Assembly (NCBI RefSeq): GCF_000426285.1
Contig: NZ_AUFB01000041.1
Span: 1-33,515 of the forward strand
DNA length: 33,515 bases
Direction: 5' to 3'
Origin: Rhizobium leucaenae USDA 9039
GTDB taxonomy: Bacteria; Pseudomonadota; Alphaproteobacteria; Rhizobiales; Rhizobiaceae
Below the pieces are notes generated by a model. It did not search any database. It was not told where the DNA came from and saw nothing but the letters and a program-made list of their open reading frames with translations. Made by a program: the position numbers and the translations under genes. Shown one piece after another: positions 9,067-17,160 of this stretch (position 1 is its first letter; each line of letters starts with the position of its first letter).

Positions 9067-10383
9067 TTAGCTAACAGGTGTAAGATCCTTCTCGAGTTCG
9101 CTCACCTCTCTCCGGACCAGACGCCAGAACATCTTGTTGATCTTTTCCTCCGTCCAGTCTTTGATGCTATCGAGCTCGACCCCTTGGAGATCCGCGATCA
9201 ACTGCATTTTCTTTTCCAGGGAATAGTCGTCGAACCGTGGGATATATTTCGATTTCGCCATGTTGAATCGAATCTCATGGTAGGCCTTCACGAAGGTCTT
9301 TGGCTTCCCCTGCCCGGCCATGCCAAGTTTCCTCCACAGCCGGGCGGCGAAGCGGTCGAGCCGTTTGAGCTGCTTCACGTCCTGGGTCATCGAGAAAAAG
9401 AACATCCAGCCGTAGCGTTTGTCGTTAAGAATGCACCCCGTGATCTTGAGATTGAGCTTCGCCAGCAGGCGCTTGTGGTTTGCACGATACTTCGCGCTTG
9501 TCATAAGCGACATTATCGTCGTCATCATCCGTCGGTAGGAGCTTTTCCGCACAGACACAAGCTTCGGCGTGATGTGGTACCCGAGATAGTCGACGCCGGT
9601 CGAAAGCGGAACGATCTTCGACTTGCTGCCCTCTTCGAGCGGATGACATGTCAGTTGCGCCTTTGACAGCCTGCCTTTCAGCCATCGGAAGTGCCGCTTG
9701 GCGTCGGATGCCTTGCAGACCACCAGTATGTCATCGACGTACCGATAATATTGGAAGCGGTCGTGGGCGTTCTCGTCGATCTGCATCATGTATATCGAGG
9801 AGAGAATGTTGGACACGCTGAGTCCTTGTGGAACTCCGACACCGTTCGCTTTCTTACCGTCGCCGGTAGGCGTCTTGACTGCGGAGTCCACCAGAGAGGT
9901 TAGGAACCTGTATCGGGTTCGCGTTCGGATCCGCTTTAGCAAGAGCTGATGGTCGAGGCTCGGATAGAAGTCCTGGACATCCAGTTGAAGAAAGACGTGA
10001 TCGTCTGCCAGCGGCCGCACGAACTCCAACAGGTCCTTCACGATGAAGTGGGCGGGAGGGAGCTTCGCGTCATCAAAGACGTGCATCAGCACGTTCGTGA
10101 GGGCTCTCAGGGTGACCCGGTCTCTAACGCCCGCTATCGCGATCTCGCGCGGCGCCTTCCCCGCTCCCTTCGATATCAAGCGCTGTTTGAAGGACGTGAA
10201 CCGATAGGAGTCGGCATACACCCGTTTCCTGATGAGCGCCAACTCGGCATCGATGTTCTTCTGAAAGGCTCCGGGGTCGATACCGTCCTTTCCGATCGTT
10301 CCGGATGCGGCAATTCGCTCATCGAAGATCGATTGCAGGTTCCCGATTGCAAACTGCTCGTCGAACTTTTCTTTGGCCTGCAT
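9067..10383 (-). CDS. Defence-type reverse transcriptase (SLATT-partnered, DRT-like)
   Basis: This is a 438-residue reverse transcriptase. Motif A is FLQLDVQDFYPSL (Asp135), motif B is GVGVPQGLSVSNILS (about 181-195), the catalytic box is YRYVDDILVV (Asp217-Asp218), and YLGYHI follows as the next palm motif. The C-terminal ~150 residues are helical and basic. There is no intron maturase or endonuclease domain, so it is not a group II intron protein. I chose the ATG at 10383 (MQAKEKFDEQ) because GGTGAGG lies just upstream and overlaps the TGA of the SLATT gene, which ends 5 nt before; a longer frame running into the SLATT gene is not needed. A reverse transcriptase plus SLATT protein is a known anti-phage arrangement of the UG/DRT group (I think UG10/DRT10-like, subtype not certain). 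Its expected role is RNA-templated DNA synthesis triggered by phage. Confidence 0.85.
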   Translation of the reverse strand: MQAKEKFDEQFAIGNLQSIFDERIAASGTIGKDGIDPGAFQKNIDAELALIRKRVYADSYRFTSFKQRLISKGAGKAPREIAIAGVRDRVTLRALTNVLMHVFDDAKLPPAHFIVKDLLEFVRPLADDHVFLQLDVQDFYPSLDHQLLLKRIRTRTRYRFLTSLVDSAVKTPTGDGKKANGVGVPQGLSVSNILSSIYMMQIDENAHDRFQYYRYVDDILVVCKASDAKRHFRWLKGRLSKAQLTCHPLEEGSKSKIVPLSTGVDYLGYHITPKLVSVRKSSYRRMMTTIMSLMTSAKYRANHKRLLAKLNLKITGCILNDKRYGWMFFFSMTQDVKQLKRLDRFAARLWRKLGMAGQGKPKTFVKAYHEIRFNMAKSKYIPRFDDYSLEKKMQLIADLQGVELDSIKDWTEEKINKMFWRLVRREVSELEKDLTPVS

Positions 10384-10388
10384 CAACC

Positions 10389-10967
10389 TCACCCGTGAAG
10401 AAATGGCCACATGAGGAACGCCGCCGGAACCAGAAATAATGCGGCGATGATCGACCGGTAAAGGATTCGCCGCCCGAAGAACGAAAAGAACTGGAACCAC
10501 GTCCATGTTAGGGGCTTGCCGTGATTGGTAAGCTCCTTCCCTTCGAGGAGCATGTGATTGACGAGAAGGTCCGTGTAATCGTGGTTCGAATGATTTGGGA
10601 AGTCGAGTAGGATGTCCCGATATCGAAGCTTCTTGTCCTGATCCGGGAGATCTTCGTCGTAGAGCTTCTGCAGCTTGAGATAGCACTCGCGAAACGAAGC
10701 GGCCCGAGCCTCCATCCGGAAACCGCCCGCGACTAGAGACGCCACAAGCACGACCACCGACGACGCCAGGTTCAGCTTGCCGAGTTCCGGGTACGGAACG
10801 CTGTAGAAGGACTCGAAGATGGAAAGGATGACTGAGAATACAGAGTAATAAGTCACCGCGAGGTATGAAATGTTTTGGTTCCGCAGAGCTTTGCGCTCTG
10901 CGATCATTCGAACTCGGGACGTTATCCAGATCGTGTCGTTGATCGTACTCGGACTAGGACGCGTCAT
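10389..10967 (-). CDS. SLATT-domain membrane protein, partner of the reverse transcriptase
   Basis: This 192-residue protein shows the SLATT pattern: an N-terminal amphipathic region (about 10-32), two close transmembrane helices (about 35-51 and 67-82, LNLASSVVVLVASLVAGG), a soluble helical stretch with the typical LKLQKLYDEDLPDQDKKL run, and a further C-terminal transmembrane segment (about 171-190). SLATT proteins are predicted pore-forming or membrane-disrupting effectors in conflict systems. I chose the ATG at 10967 (MTRPSPSTIN) because GAGAAAG precedes it; an in-frame ATG at 11024 would add 19 Cys/Phe-rich residues. It is followed after 5 nt by the reverse transcriptase gene, with the second gene's ribosome-binding site overlapping this stop, so they are translated together. 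Likely job: membrane effector that arrests the infected cell. Confidence 0.8.
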   Translation of the reverse strand: MTRPSPSTINDTIWITSRVRMIAERKALRNQNISYLAVTYYSVFSVILSIFESFYSVPYPELGKLNLASSVVVLVASLVAGGFRMEARAASFRECYLKLQKLYDEDLPDQDKKLRYRDILLDFPNHSNHDYTDLLVNHMLLEGKELTNHGKPLTWTWFQFFSFFGRRILYRSIIAALFLVPAAFLMWPFLHG

Positions 10968-11024
10968 ATCTTTCTCGCAAGAACTGAAGTGGTGCGGACG
11001 CAAAAACTCAAAGCAACTAAACAC

Positions 11025-11160
11025 TCAATCGAATGTAGCCATAGGCCGACGCGCAGAACGCGCCCCTTTGTGACCAGAACCCAGCAAGCTGAGCCAGCGG
11101 CTTTACCCGCTCCGCCCGCACCGCAAACCATCTAACTGTAGTTGTAGTTTTTTTCAACTA
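11025..11160 (-). other. Structured leader of the SLATT-RT operon, candidate ncRNA
   Basis: Read on the minus strand, this stretch contains several potential stems: TAGTTG with CAACTA around an A-rich loop (11160-11139), GCGG/CCGC, and CGCG/CGCG. It includes a short tandem duplication AACTACAACTAC (11149-11138). DRT reverse transcriptases often use a linked structured RNA as template, so this is the natural place to look. No covariation or expression evidence is available, and the ends are arbitrary. Confidence 0.25.
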
Positions 11161-11259
11161 GCTGACGACTTGTGCTTGCAGCGCCTCGCCGTGTTCGGCA
11201 AAGGCGGGAGGCGTCCTTGGTGTTCCAGTTCCTCCGTCACAAGAGAGGCATCATTCGGC

Positions 11260-11789
11260 TCAGTCTCTCGGAATAAATCTCGCTCGATCAAGCCATTCAT
11301 CGAAGGTGACAATGTCCAGGTTCCGGGTGTAACGTCGAAACAGTTCGAATGTGTCGCGTCTGACCTCAGCGTCACGGGAGGTTCCATCGCCTTCGATATC
11401 GCGGCCCCGCCCAATCACCAGGATCGCCTTGGGATCCCGCGTCCTCGCGGTCATGCGGCGATTGCCGGTCTTGTCGAAGTTTTGGCCGGTCTGGCCTTGA
11501 ATGAACCATCCTGCCTTCTGTTCGAGAACCTGGGACACGGCATCCATGAATTCGCCGCTGAATCTCCAAGTCCCTGACCTTCCGGCGCGGCGTTGCTGGA
11601 ATATCGGCGTGTGATTTCAACAAGAACTGAGTACTCGGTGAAATTCATCAGATAGTCGACCGTCGGCCTGTCACGGTTGGGGTCGAGCAGAAGGTTCGGC
11701 TGTGCGGGATCGCGACGACGCAGTGGCTTCGACCGGGCCGGACCGTCAGTGTCTTGGAGGAGCGGTTTCGAACGCGGAGGCTTGGACAT
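11260..11789 (-). pseudogene. Shedu-type (DUF4263) nuclease, frameshifted
   Basis: The C-terminal half reads as a Shedu/SduA DUF4263 nuclease: SQVLEQKAGWFIQGQTGQ, KAILVIGRGRDIEGDG, then RRDTFELFRRYTRNLDIV followed by TFDEWLDRA. The upstream half, in another frame, gives QPNLLLDPNRDRPTVDYLM and YSVLVEIT. Joining the two frames at about 11608-11615 restores VEI-(K)-TPIFQQRRAG, so one base appears to be lost at the codon where the catalytic Lys of the E-x-K motif should be. The N-terminal helical domain usual in Shedu is also short or missing (about 37 residues before the core). Active Shedu degrades DNA in phage defence; this copy should be dead. It lies between the SLATT-RT operon and small genes. 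Confidence 0.7.
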
Positions 11790-11826
11790 GGTGCTATTCC
11801 AGCCGGAAAAGCGTTAAGAAGCTGAT

Positions 11827-12048
11827 ATGAGCCGCTTTGAAGAAACCGAAATAGCCCTGACGGATAAGCTTCGGTCCCTGAAGCTGAAGCCCGACATGAT
11901 GATCAACCTGTTCGACATCGGGGTTCCACTCACCGCGGCAGGATTTACGCAAGATGAGATCATGGCTGTGCTCGTCGCATTGGAGCAGGACAAGATCATC
12001 GAGTTTGCGCCGGGAAACAGGCTTCGGCTCTTGAAGCGACTGCCCTGA
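11827..12048 (+). CDS. Small hypothetical protein, 73 residues
   Basis: The product is acidic to neutral and helical, ending in an RLRLLKRLP tail. Residues 20-68 (PDMMINLFDIGVPL, AGFTQDEIMAVLVALEQDKI) read like a compact three-helix or winged-helix unit, but no family is recognised. A modest ribosome-binding stretch, TTAAGAAG, precedes the ATG. It is divergent from the broken Shedu gene, with 37 nt between the starts, so the two may have shared a control region. It could be a regulator or an immunity-type partner; this is guesswork. Confidence 0.55.
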   Translation: MSRFEETEIALTDKLRSLKLKPDMMINLFDIGVPLTAAGFTQDEIMAVLVALEQDKIIEFAPGNRLRLLKRLP

Positions 12049-12097
12049 CGCCCTTAATGCCGGGACTCGGTCATCATGTCTCGGTCGAAATCGTCCA

Positions 12098-12223
12098 TCA
12101 CGTCCGGGCAAGCAGGGCGACGTAATGGAGCCGCTTCGAGATCTTCTGCAGAACTTCCTTCCGCAGATCGACAGGGAGTTTAGAGAACGGTTTCTGAGCA
12201 TAAATTTCGACATCTCGGGCCAT
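12098..12223 (-). CDS. Small hypothetical protein, 41 residues
   Basis: A clear GGAGG lies 10 nt before the ATG at 12223, which favours this start over longer in-frame TTG options. The product, starting MARDVEIYAQKPFSKLPVDL, is a short amphipathic helical protein (LRKEVLQKISKRLHYVALLA). No family is recognised. Confidence 0.4.
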   Translation of the reverse strand: MARDVEIYAQKPFSKLPVDLRKEVLQKISKRLHYVALLART

Positions 12224-12284
12224 GACGCAATACCTCCGAAAAGCGATTCGCGGCTCAAGACGAATCACCGTCGAAGGTTCCGAC

Positions 12285-12551
12285 TCATCGGACAAAGAAA
12301 AAGGCCGTCCCCAGCAGATGGCCCTGATCTTGGTCTTCTCCGAAGAGATCGGTCGGTAGTGTGCAGCACGCGCAATCAGGCCCCTGACCGTTCGCTTCCC
12401 ATGCCTCAGTCATGGCTTCTAGCTCGGGATCCACTTCCATGCCGGAGATCGCGAGATTGGCCTTCATCTGCTCGTAGCGCCACTTCTGGGCTTCAGGGCT
12501 ATGCACACTTCCATGCTCGTCACTGAAAAGTTGCCATCGAATGTGCCCCAC
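12285..12551 (-). CDS. Small hypothetical protein with VbhA-like helix
   Basis: An 88-codon frame opens at GTG (12551) and ends upstream of the 41-residue gene. Residues about 28-54 (MKANLAISGMEVDPELEAM) resemble the antitoxin VbhA helix pattern A-N-x(4)-G-x(4)-E, but no Fic toxin gene is nearby and the rest of the protein is not recognised. The start lacks a strong ribosome-binding site. It may be a remnant. Confidence 0.3.
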   Translation of the reverse strand: MGHIRWQLFSDEHGSVHSPEAQKWRYEQMKANLAISGMEVDPELEAMTEAWEANGQGPDCACCTLPTDLFGEDQDQGHLLGTAFFFVR

Positions 12552-12599
12552 GTACTTCAGCGTACGAGGGCAGATTGGGTGGCAGTGCCGCTTTGATGT

Positions 12600-13465
12600 T
12601 CGCGGGCGTCGTGATGCGAGCGTATCATGCAGTGGAGACGAGCCGAGGCGACCTCCGAATTTGGCGATCTGCTCGATGTCATCCGCGAAAGCTGTGGTCT
12701 GGTCGACTTCCGCGAAGTCGCGGATGAAGCACGTCGCTTCCTCTCCATGCCGCTGCCACCTCCCCAGCTCCCAGGCGCGCAGCGCCAGCCAGCGGCGAAA
12801 CGCGGCTCCCCGAAGGCCGCGCGTAGACTGTTCGCCATGTCTCAGCCGATCGCCGGCACGCTGCCGAACGATACCTCGCCGGTCGCGGCATTCTGCTCTC
12901 CCCGCATGAGCGCGCGCTGCGCTTCCATCCCGGCTGCTACTACAGGGATCTCGTTACGGGCGAGACGCAGACTCTTCCTGCCCTAATTGCCGCTGTCAGC
13001 GGCCTGCAGCGCACCTGGCTTGATCCTTCGGGTCAGGGCAAGGCGCAACTCGCGGATCCACGCCGCTCGCTGGGGGATATTCTTGGCAACGGCATCTTGC
13101 TAGGCCACCAGCCCGGTGCGCCCGTCCCGGTCATGGCCGCCGGCGAGGCTTCGAGACGATGGCTTCGCTTAAGGTGGTGATGCCGGCGCTGCCGGTGGCC
13201 GCCGCCGCCTCGGCCAATCACCTCGCCGGCCCGGACTTCCGCTTGGCTGCCGTCGCCTCTACATCGCAGCCGATGCCGACTCTGCCGGCCGGCACTGCAT
13301 CGAACGTCTCAGCCAGCGCGCAGGCGAGTCCGGGATCCTCGCCTTGGTGTTGCGGCCGCAGCTCGGCGACTTCAACGACGATCTGCTTCATCTCGGCCGG
13401 GCCCACCTCGCGGCATGGCTCGGCGATCAACTCGTCCCCGACGATGAGGCTCAGCGGCCTTTGAC
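12600..13465 (+). pseudogene. DUF7146/Toprim primase-like protein, multiply frameshifted
   Basis: Successive pieces in different frames rebuild a Toprim-domain protein of the DUF7146 type found on alphaproteobacterial plasmids and islands. The pieces are GDLLDVIRESCGLVDFREVA from 12670, HERALRFHPGCYYRDL from 12905, RTWLDPSGQGKAQLADPRRS with GDILGNGILLG, then ETMASLKVVMPALP and SANHLAG from 13153, and finally RRLYIAADADSAGRH with LRPQLGDFNDDL. The Toprim D-x-D motif (AADADSAG) survives. Frame breaks lie near 12900, 13150 and 13250, and the N-terminal portion before about 12600 is missing. It probably came with a past plasmid or integrative element and is not functional. Confidence 0.75.
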
Positions 13466-13597
13466 GGTGTCCGACAATTTATGGCTGTTTTGGCGAATTT
13501 TGGACATAGGCTTGTTTAGCCGGCCTCCTCGATGTTTTCGCTAAGTAACTGAAAGGAAATCTACAATCTATTTTTTAGCGCCAAAATACAAATTGGT

Positions 13598-14400
13598 ATG
13601 AACTTTGCCCCGCCGTTGAGAGCCGACGAAGTTGCTTGCCAGGTAGGAGCGAAGCGATCGCTCGGCAAAATTAAAGGGACTGGAATAAATGGGTTTGTTG
13701 AACTCCCACGACTCACGATTGCAAGACCCATCTTGCCCTCCAAGGAATGGATAATCATGCATTTTATGGCGGAGCACATCCTCACCGCGCTTGGCTATCG
13801 TCACGGGCCGATTTTCTATGGACGAAGGCGTCGCAATCGCACTCCTTTCGACAGTCTTGCAAGTACGATTCCTGGAACGACAATAATCTTGTGCCGTTTG
13901 GGGTTAGCGGATTTGGCTCCATGAGCCAGCGCCAGTTCTATATTGAGGCCGATTTTGATCGGTATCTGACTAGAGTTGAAGCGGGCGATAAACCGATTTG
14001 GAAAGGTGTCGCACTGTTAGAGGACGATCTGATGGGCAGGACAGTAATGTTTGCGTTGCGAAGCAGCGGAGTGTTGTTATCCCGCTTCGCACGGGAGTTT
14101 GGGGTGCCCTTCGAAAAATACTTTCCCCGCGAGCTTGAAATCTTGAAGGAGACCGACCTTGTATTCATCTCTAACGACGGCGTACTTTCTCTGACTTCCG
14201 CCGGCATCATCAATTCAGGCGCTGTGTCTCTGCTGTTTTTCTCGGACCAGGTGCTTGATCGGGTAGCCTACAACGATAGCAGGATAGGGACAAGAAGACC
14301 GACCTCTTGGAAGAGCACGATTACTCGCCAGCGGGACGGTACGGCTCAAGTGCGAAAATGCAAGCTGTGTTTCGGCGAAGTCGGGGGACCTCGTCAATGA
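13598..14400 (+). pseudogene. HemN-like radical SAM protein, truncated and frameshifted
   Basis: The C-terminal part (about 13850-14400) matches the HemN/HemW C-terminal region: SWNDNNLVPFGVSGFGS, then DFDRYLTRVEAGDKPI, ELEILKETDLVFISNDGV and LSLTSAGIINS. Upstream, in another frame, sits the preceding helix MAEHILTALGYRHGPIFY, so a frame break lies near 13820. The radical SAM CxxxCxxC domain that should come first is absent; sequence before 13598 is unrelated. HemN-like enzymes include coproporphyrinogen oxidases and class C methylases of natural-product pathways. The stop codon overlaps the next gene's ATG (ATGA at 14397), so the two were an operon. This copy lacks its catalytic cluster. Confidence 0.65.
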
Positions 14401-16166
14401 CCTTCACCTCGTCCTTTTCCATCCCAGATCGACCCGCCCATCAGGCGCGGGGGATATTTTCTCACCTGGTCGACAGCATCGACCGCAGCCAGGCAAAACG
14501 CCCGCTTGGGATTGTCAGCGATTTCGTCGCCGAGCAACTCCCGCACCAAATTGCGCAGATCAAAGGGAATGAACGGCCAGATGAAGCGGTTAAGGCGCTC
14601 GGGCAGAGCATCAACGCAATGATACGGGGAACAGACTGTGAGGCGCAGCTAATAAATCTGCCCCAGTCCGACTTCGGAGTGGCTAAGACAGACATTCAGT
14701 ATCTCGTCAATTGTGCTTATCAGATGTCCGCGTTTGCCGGCCTCAATCCCGTCGATGCGGAGTTGGCGGTAGGAGAACCGTTGATGCGTATTGCACAATT
14801 AAGTCGTCAGCGGCAGCCTAGCATTGATGTCCTCTCCTATGAAGACATGATCCTCACCAACCCAGTGGAGAGGGATCCTCGCGTATATTGCCTCGGTTCA
14901 GCTGGGGTCGAGGAGCGCGATTTTTGCCTCGGCCATCAACTTATTGAGGGTGACTTACAGTCGGCAATAGAAGCTCTGCTTGAGTTGCGAGACACGGTCG
15001 CGGCAGATGCACGCAAGTGTCTATCGCTGTGCATGAAGTCGCTGGAGTCAGCCATTTATGTTTTGGAACGTTTTTATGAACATATGTCGCACGATCTTTT
15101 CGAGCAATTTCGCATGTTCTACGGAAAGAACCCTTACAAGGATAGGCTTGGCCCAAGCGGTCGTTTCTCTGCCCGCATCGTGGCGGTCTCGGTTCTTCTG
15201 ATCGGCGAAGAGCTGTTGCGCCAGAAGCCGCAATTCTACAAGGATGTATATCGGTTGTCGGAATATTATCCTCAAAAATGCATTGACGACGTATTTCGCT
15301 GGTTATCGCCAGACAAGGTGCGCGCGAGAACCCAGCCAAGCTGGCTTGAAGGGAAAGCGCCTTTCCCTAAGCTCGCAACGGTCTCGTCCATCGTGGAGCG
15401 CCAGAGCAGCGAAATCCGAGAGCTGCACGCGTCCTGTGTTTGTGCGCTGGATCGGTTTACCCGGATGCATCGTCGTGCGGCCCTGAAATATACGGTAGGG
15501 CCGGGTCTCCCAATTGTTGGAGTTGATATGTCGGAAAGGATTGAGGATGTGTTGTCGCAGCGGCTGTTAGGGAGCGCACCAAAGCTAGAGGCGGCATTTT
15601 CCTCGATCAAGCATATCTCCGACATCAGGCGAAAATGGTCAATGTCTCAAGACGAAGTGGTCTTTCGCCGATTCGAGGTAGGAGATGCTGACGATGTATG
15701 GCGGTTGCATCGAAGCGCATCCGACGGTGTTGGTGTACATGGGCCGGAAGGGGCATGGGAGGATGATTTGCGTAATGTCGGGGACGTATATCTAGCCTCA
15801 GGCGGAGATTTTGTAGTTGCTCATATTGGCGGCCAACTCGTCGCTATGGGTGGACTGAAACCTGCCGAAGATGATGTTGCAGAGCTGAAGCGGATGCGGG
15901 TCGATCCCGCCTTTCAACGACGAGGGCTTGGAAGGAGAATACTTAGTGAATTGGAGCTGCGCGCCGCTGCCCTAGGTATCAAGTGCATAATGCTCGAAAC
16001 AACAACCATCCAGGTCGGGGCTCAAATGATGTATGAGACGTCTGGCTATAGTCGCCGCGGTGAGGGGATGCTGCATGGGTATGCCGTGATTTTCTACGAG
16101 AAGCGGCTCGCCAGCCAGGATGACTTGTTGATTTCTGCTGAGAAGCGACCCGGGAATTCAGACTGA
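14397..16166 (+). CDS. PrnB-like (indoleamine dioxygenase superfamily) / GNAT acetyltransferase fusion
   Basis: The protein has 589 residues. Residues about 15-415 are all-helical and resemble the PrnB / heme dioxygenase-like group: FGKNP-like segment FYGKNPYKDRLGPSGRF (241-257) and a candidate proximal heme His357 in RFTRMHRRAALKY. Residues about 421-589 are a standard GNAT N-acetyltransferase, with the acetyl-CoA-binding run RVDPAFQRRGLGRRIL and the final strand region YETSGYSR. PrnB-type enzymes rearrange or oxidise tryptophan-like substrates; GNATs acylate amines, so a two-step modification of an aromatic amine or peptide is plausible, but this is inference. The ATG at 14397 overlaps the HemN-like stop by the ATGA motif; an upstream in-frame ATG at 14307 lies inside that gene and is unlikely. 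The GNAT call is firm, the PrnB call moderate. Confidence 0.7.
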   Translation: MTFTSSFSIPDRPAHQARGIFSHLVDSIDRSQAKRPLGIVSDFVAEQLPHQIAQIKGNERPDEAVKALGQSINAMIRGTDCEAQLINLPQSDFGVAKTDIQYLVNCAYQMSAFAGLNPVDAELAVGEPLMRIAQLSRQRQPSIDVLSYEDMILTNPVERDPRVYCLGSAGVEERDFCLGHQLIEGDLQSAIEALLELRDTVAADARKCLSLCMKSLESAIYVLERFYEHMSHDLFEQFRMFYGKNPYKDRLGPSGRFSARIVAVSVLLIGEELLRQKPQFYKDVYRLSEYYPQKCIDDVFRWLSPDKVRARTQPSWLEGKAPFPKLATVSSIVERQSSEIRELHASCVCALDRFTRMHRRAALKYTVGPGLPIVGVDMSERIEDVLSQRLLGSAPKLEAAFSSIKHISDIRRKWSMSQDEVVFRRFEVGDADDVWRLHRSASDGVGVHGPEGAWEDDLRNVGDVYLASGGDFVVAHIGGQLVAMGGLKPAEDDVAELKRMRVDPAFQRRGLGRRILSELELRAAALGIKCIMLETTTIQVGAQMMYETSGYSRRGEGMLHGYAVIFYEKRLASQDDLLISAEKRPGNSD

Positions 16167-16196
16167 TGGGGTCGTCTAGTCTTACTGCGTCATAAA

Positions 16197-16213
16197 CCGC
16201 GGATTTGCCGCGG
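16197..16213 (+). terminator. Possible hairpin after the PrnB-GNAT gene
   Basis: CCGCGG repeats on both sides of a 5-nt loop (ATTTG), 31 nt after the stop. There is no T-run, so a Rho-independent terminator is doubtful. The rest of 16167-16340 shows no gene I can name. Confidence 0.3.
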
Positions 16214-16340
16214 CTGTCCATGGCCCTTGTACAGCACGGACATCGTTGCAGGCGGTTGGCCAGGGCCGCAGTCAGGCGTCGACGGATGGTCGGGATCGCG
16301 GTCGGGACGCGCCGCCCTGGTCGGATCGGAGGATCCGCGG

Positions 16341-17007
16341 GGGTTTTGGCGCAGATGATGTCGATGTTCAGCTCATAAAGCGCCCGGCCGAAGTGCGTCA
16401 GGCCGCTCGTCCGGTCCTTCTTCACGGATGTGTCGATCGAAAGACACCATGCTTGTCGCTATAGAAAGCGAGCGGCTTGCCCCATTGCTGCAGATAGGCC
16501 TTCGTCGCAGCAGATAGTCGAACGTGTTCTCCGATCCGGCAAAACGCAAATGCAGAAGCTTTCCGGCGGCATCGTCGATATAGACGAGTAGGGCGCATTT
16601 GGGGCCGCGGTTCTCGAACCAACAGTGATGCGACCCGTCGATCTGCACCAGTTCGCCAAAGCAGTCGCGCCGGCCACGCGGCTGGAAAACCCGTTTCTTG
16701 CGTTCCCGGCGCGAGATCCAGATGCCGGCCTCAGTCATCCATTGCCGCAGCGTCTCCTTGGCAACAGAGATCCGGTGCAACTCGATCAGCTTCTCACGCG
16801 CCAGTGTCGGGCCGAAATCCAGACAGCGCTCGCGGATCAGATCCAGCGCCGCATTGCGAAACTCCTCGCTGTGGCGCCGGTTGCCCGGCTGCGTTCGCTT
16901 CTTCGAAACGAGGCCGGCCGGACCTGAATGGTCATAAGCCTGCAGCAGCCTGTGAACCTGACTTCGGCCCAGCCCAAGCAGTTCGGCAGCCTAGACGACG
17001 CTCAGGG
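16341..17007 (-). pseudogene. IS1202/ISNCY-type transposase remnant
   Basis: This is a close relative of the intact transposase at 7428-8849, covering roughly residues 20-250. It contains RSQVHRLLQAY, EAGIWISRRERKKRVFQPRG and VQIDGSHHCW but is broken by an in-frame TAG at the Gln of VVQAAELL (about 16993), a small deletion near 16510, and another frame break near 16430. The C-terminal half with the catalytic Glu is missing. On its right, similarity stops at about 17007, where an AAA+ gene fragment begins; on its left it stops near 16341. Neither terminal repeat is present. Confidence 0.85.
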
Positions 17008-17009
17008 AA

Positions 17010-17160
17010 AATACAGGCGCCGTGATAAAGACGCCCTCTTTTTTCTCGCCGCACGGTCCAACGGAATCGATTTCTTCGATGAAGAGCAGACTCGGTGCGT
17101 TTGAGCGTGCACGTGCAAAGTCGAGATCGTCTACGCCACTCGGCAACGTCATAAACGAGC
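17010..17160 (-). pseudogene. AAA+ ATPase fragment (Walker B region)
   Basis: On the minus strand the sequence reads SGVDDLDFARARSNAPSLLF followed by IEEIDSVGP, the helix and Walker B strand of FtsH/AAA+ ATPases (usual form: AR..AP..FIDEIDavG). The first acidic residue of the usual D-E pair is Glu here. The gene is cut at 17007 by the transposase remnant and its upstream part, with the Walker A motif, is not found. A non-functional scrap. Confidence 0.55.

Noticed and set aside
9016..9666. Long rightward open frame opposite the reverse transcriptase gene
   Set aside because: Lies antisense to a reverse transcriptase with all catalytic motifs; composition follows from the complementary strand.
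10384..10686. N-terminal extension of the reverse transcriptase into the SLATT gene
   Set aside because: Would overlap about 300 nt of the SLATT coding region; a good ribosome-binding site supports the ATG at 10383.
9067..11160. Retron or group II intron origin for the reverse transcriptase
   Set aside because: No maturase or HNH domain, and partner is a SLATT membrane protein; I did not identify a retron msr-msd pair of inverted repeats.
14307..14396. Upstream ATG giving a longer PrnB-GNAT protein
   Set aside because: It lies inside the overlapping HemN-like gene; the ATGA overlap at 14397 is the natural start.
16167..16340. Possible transposase C-terminus (Cys-containing leftward frame)
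   Set aside because: Reads as a possible IS tail but I could not assign a family, so it is not listed as a feature.
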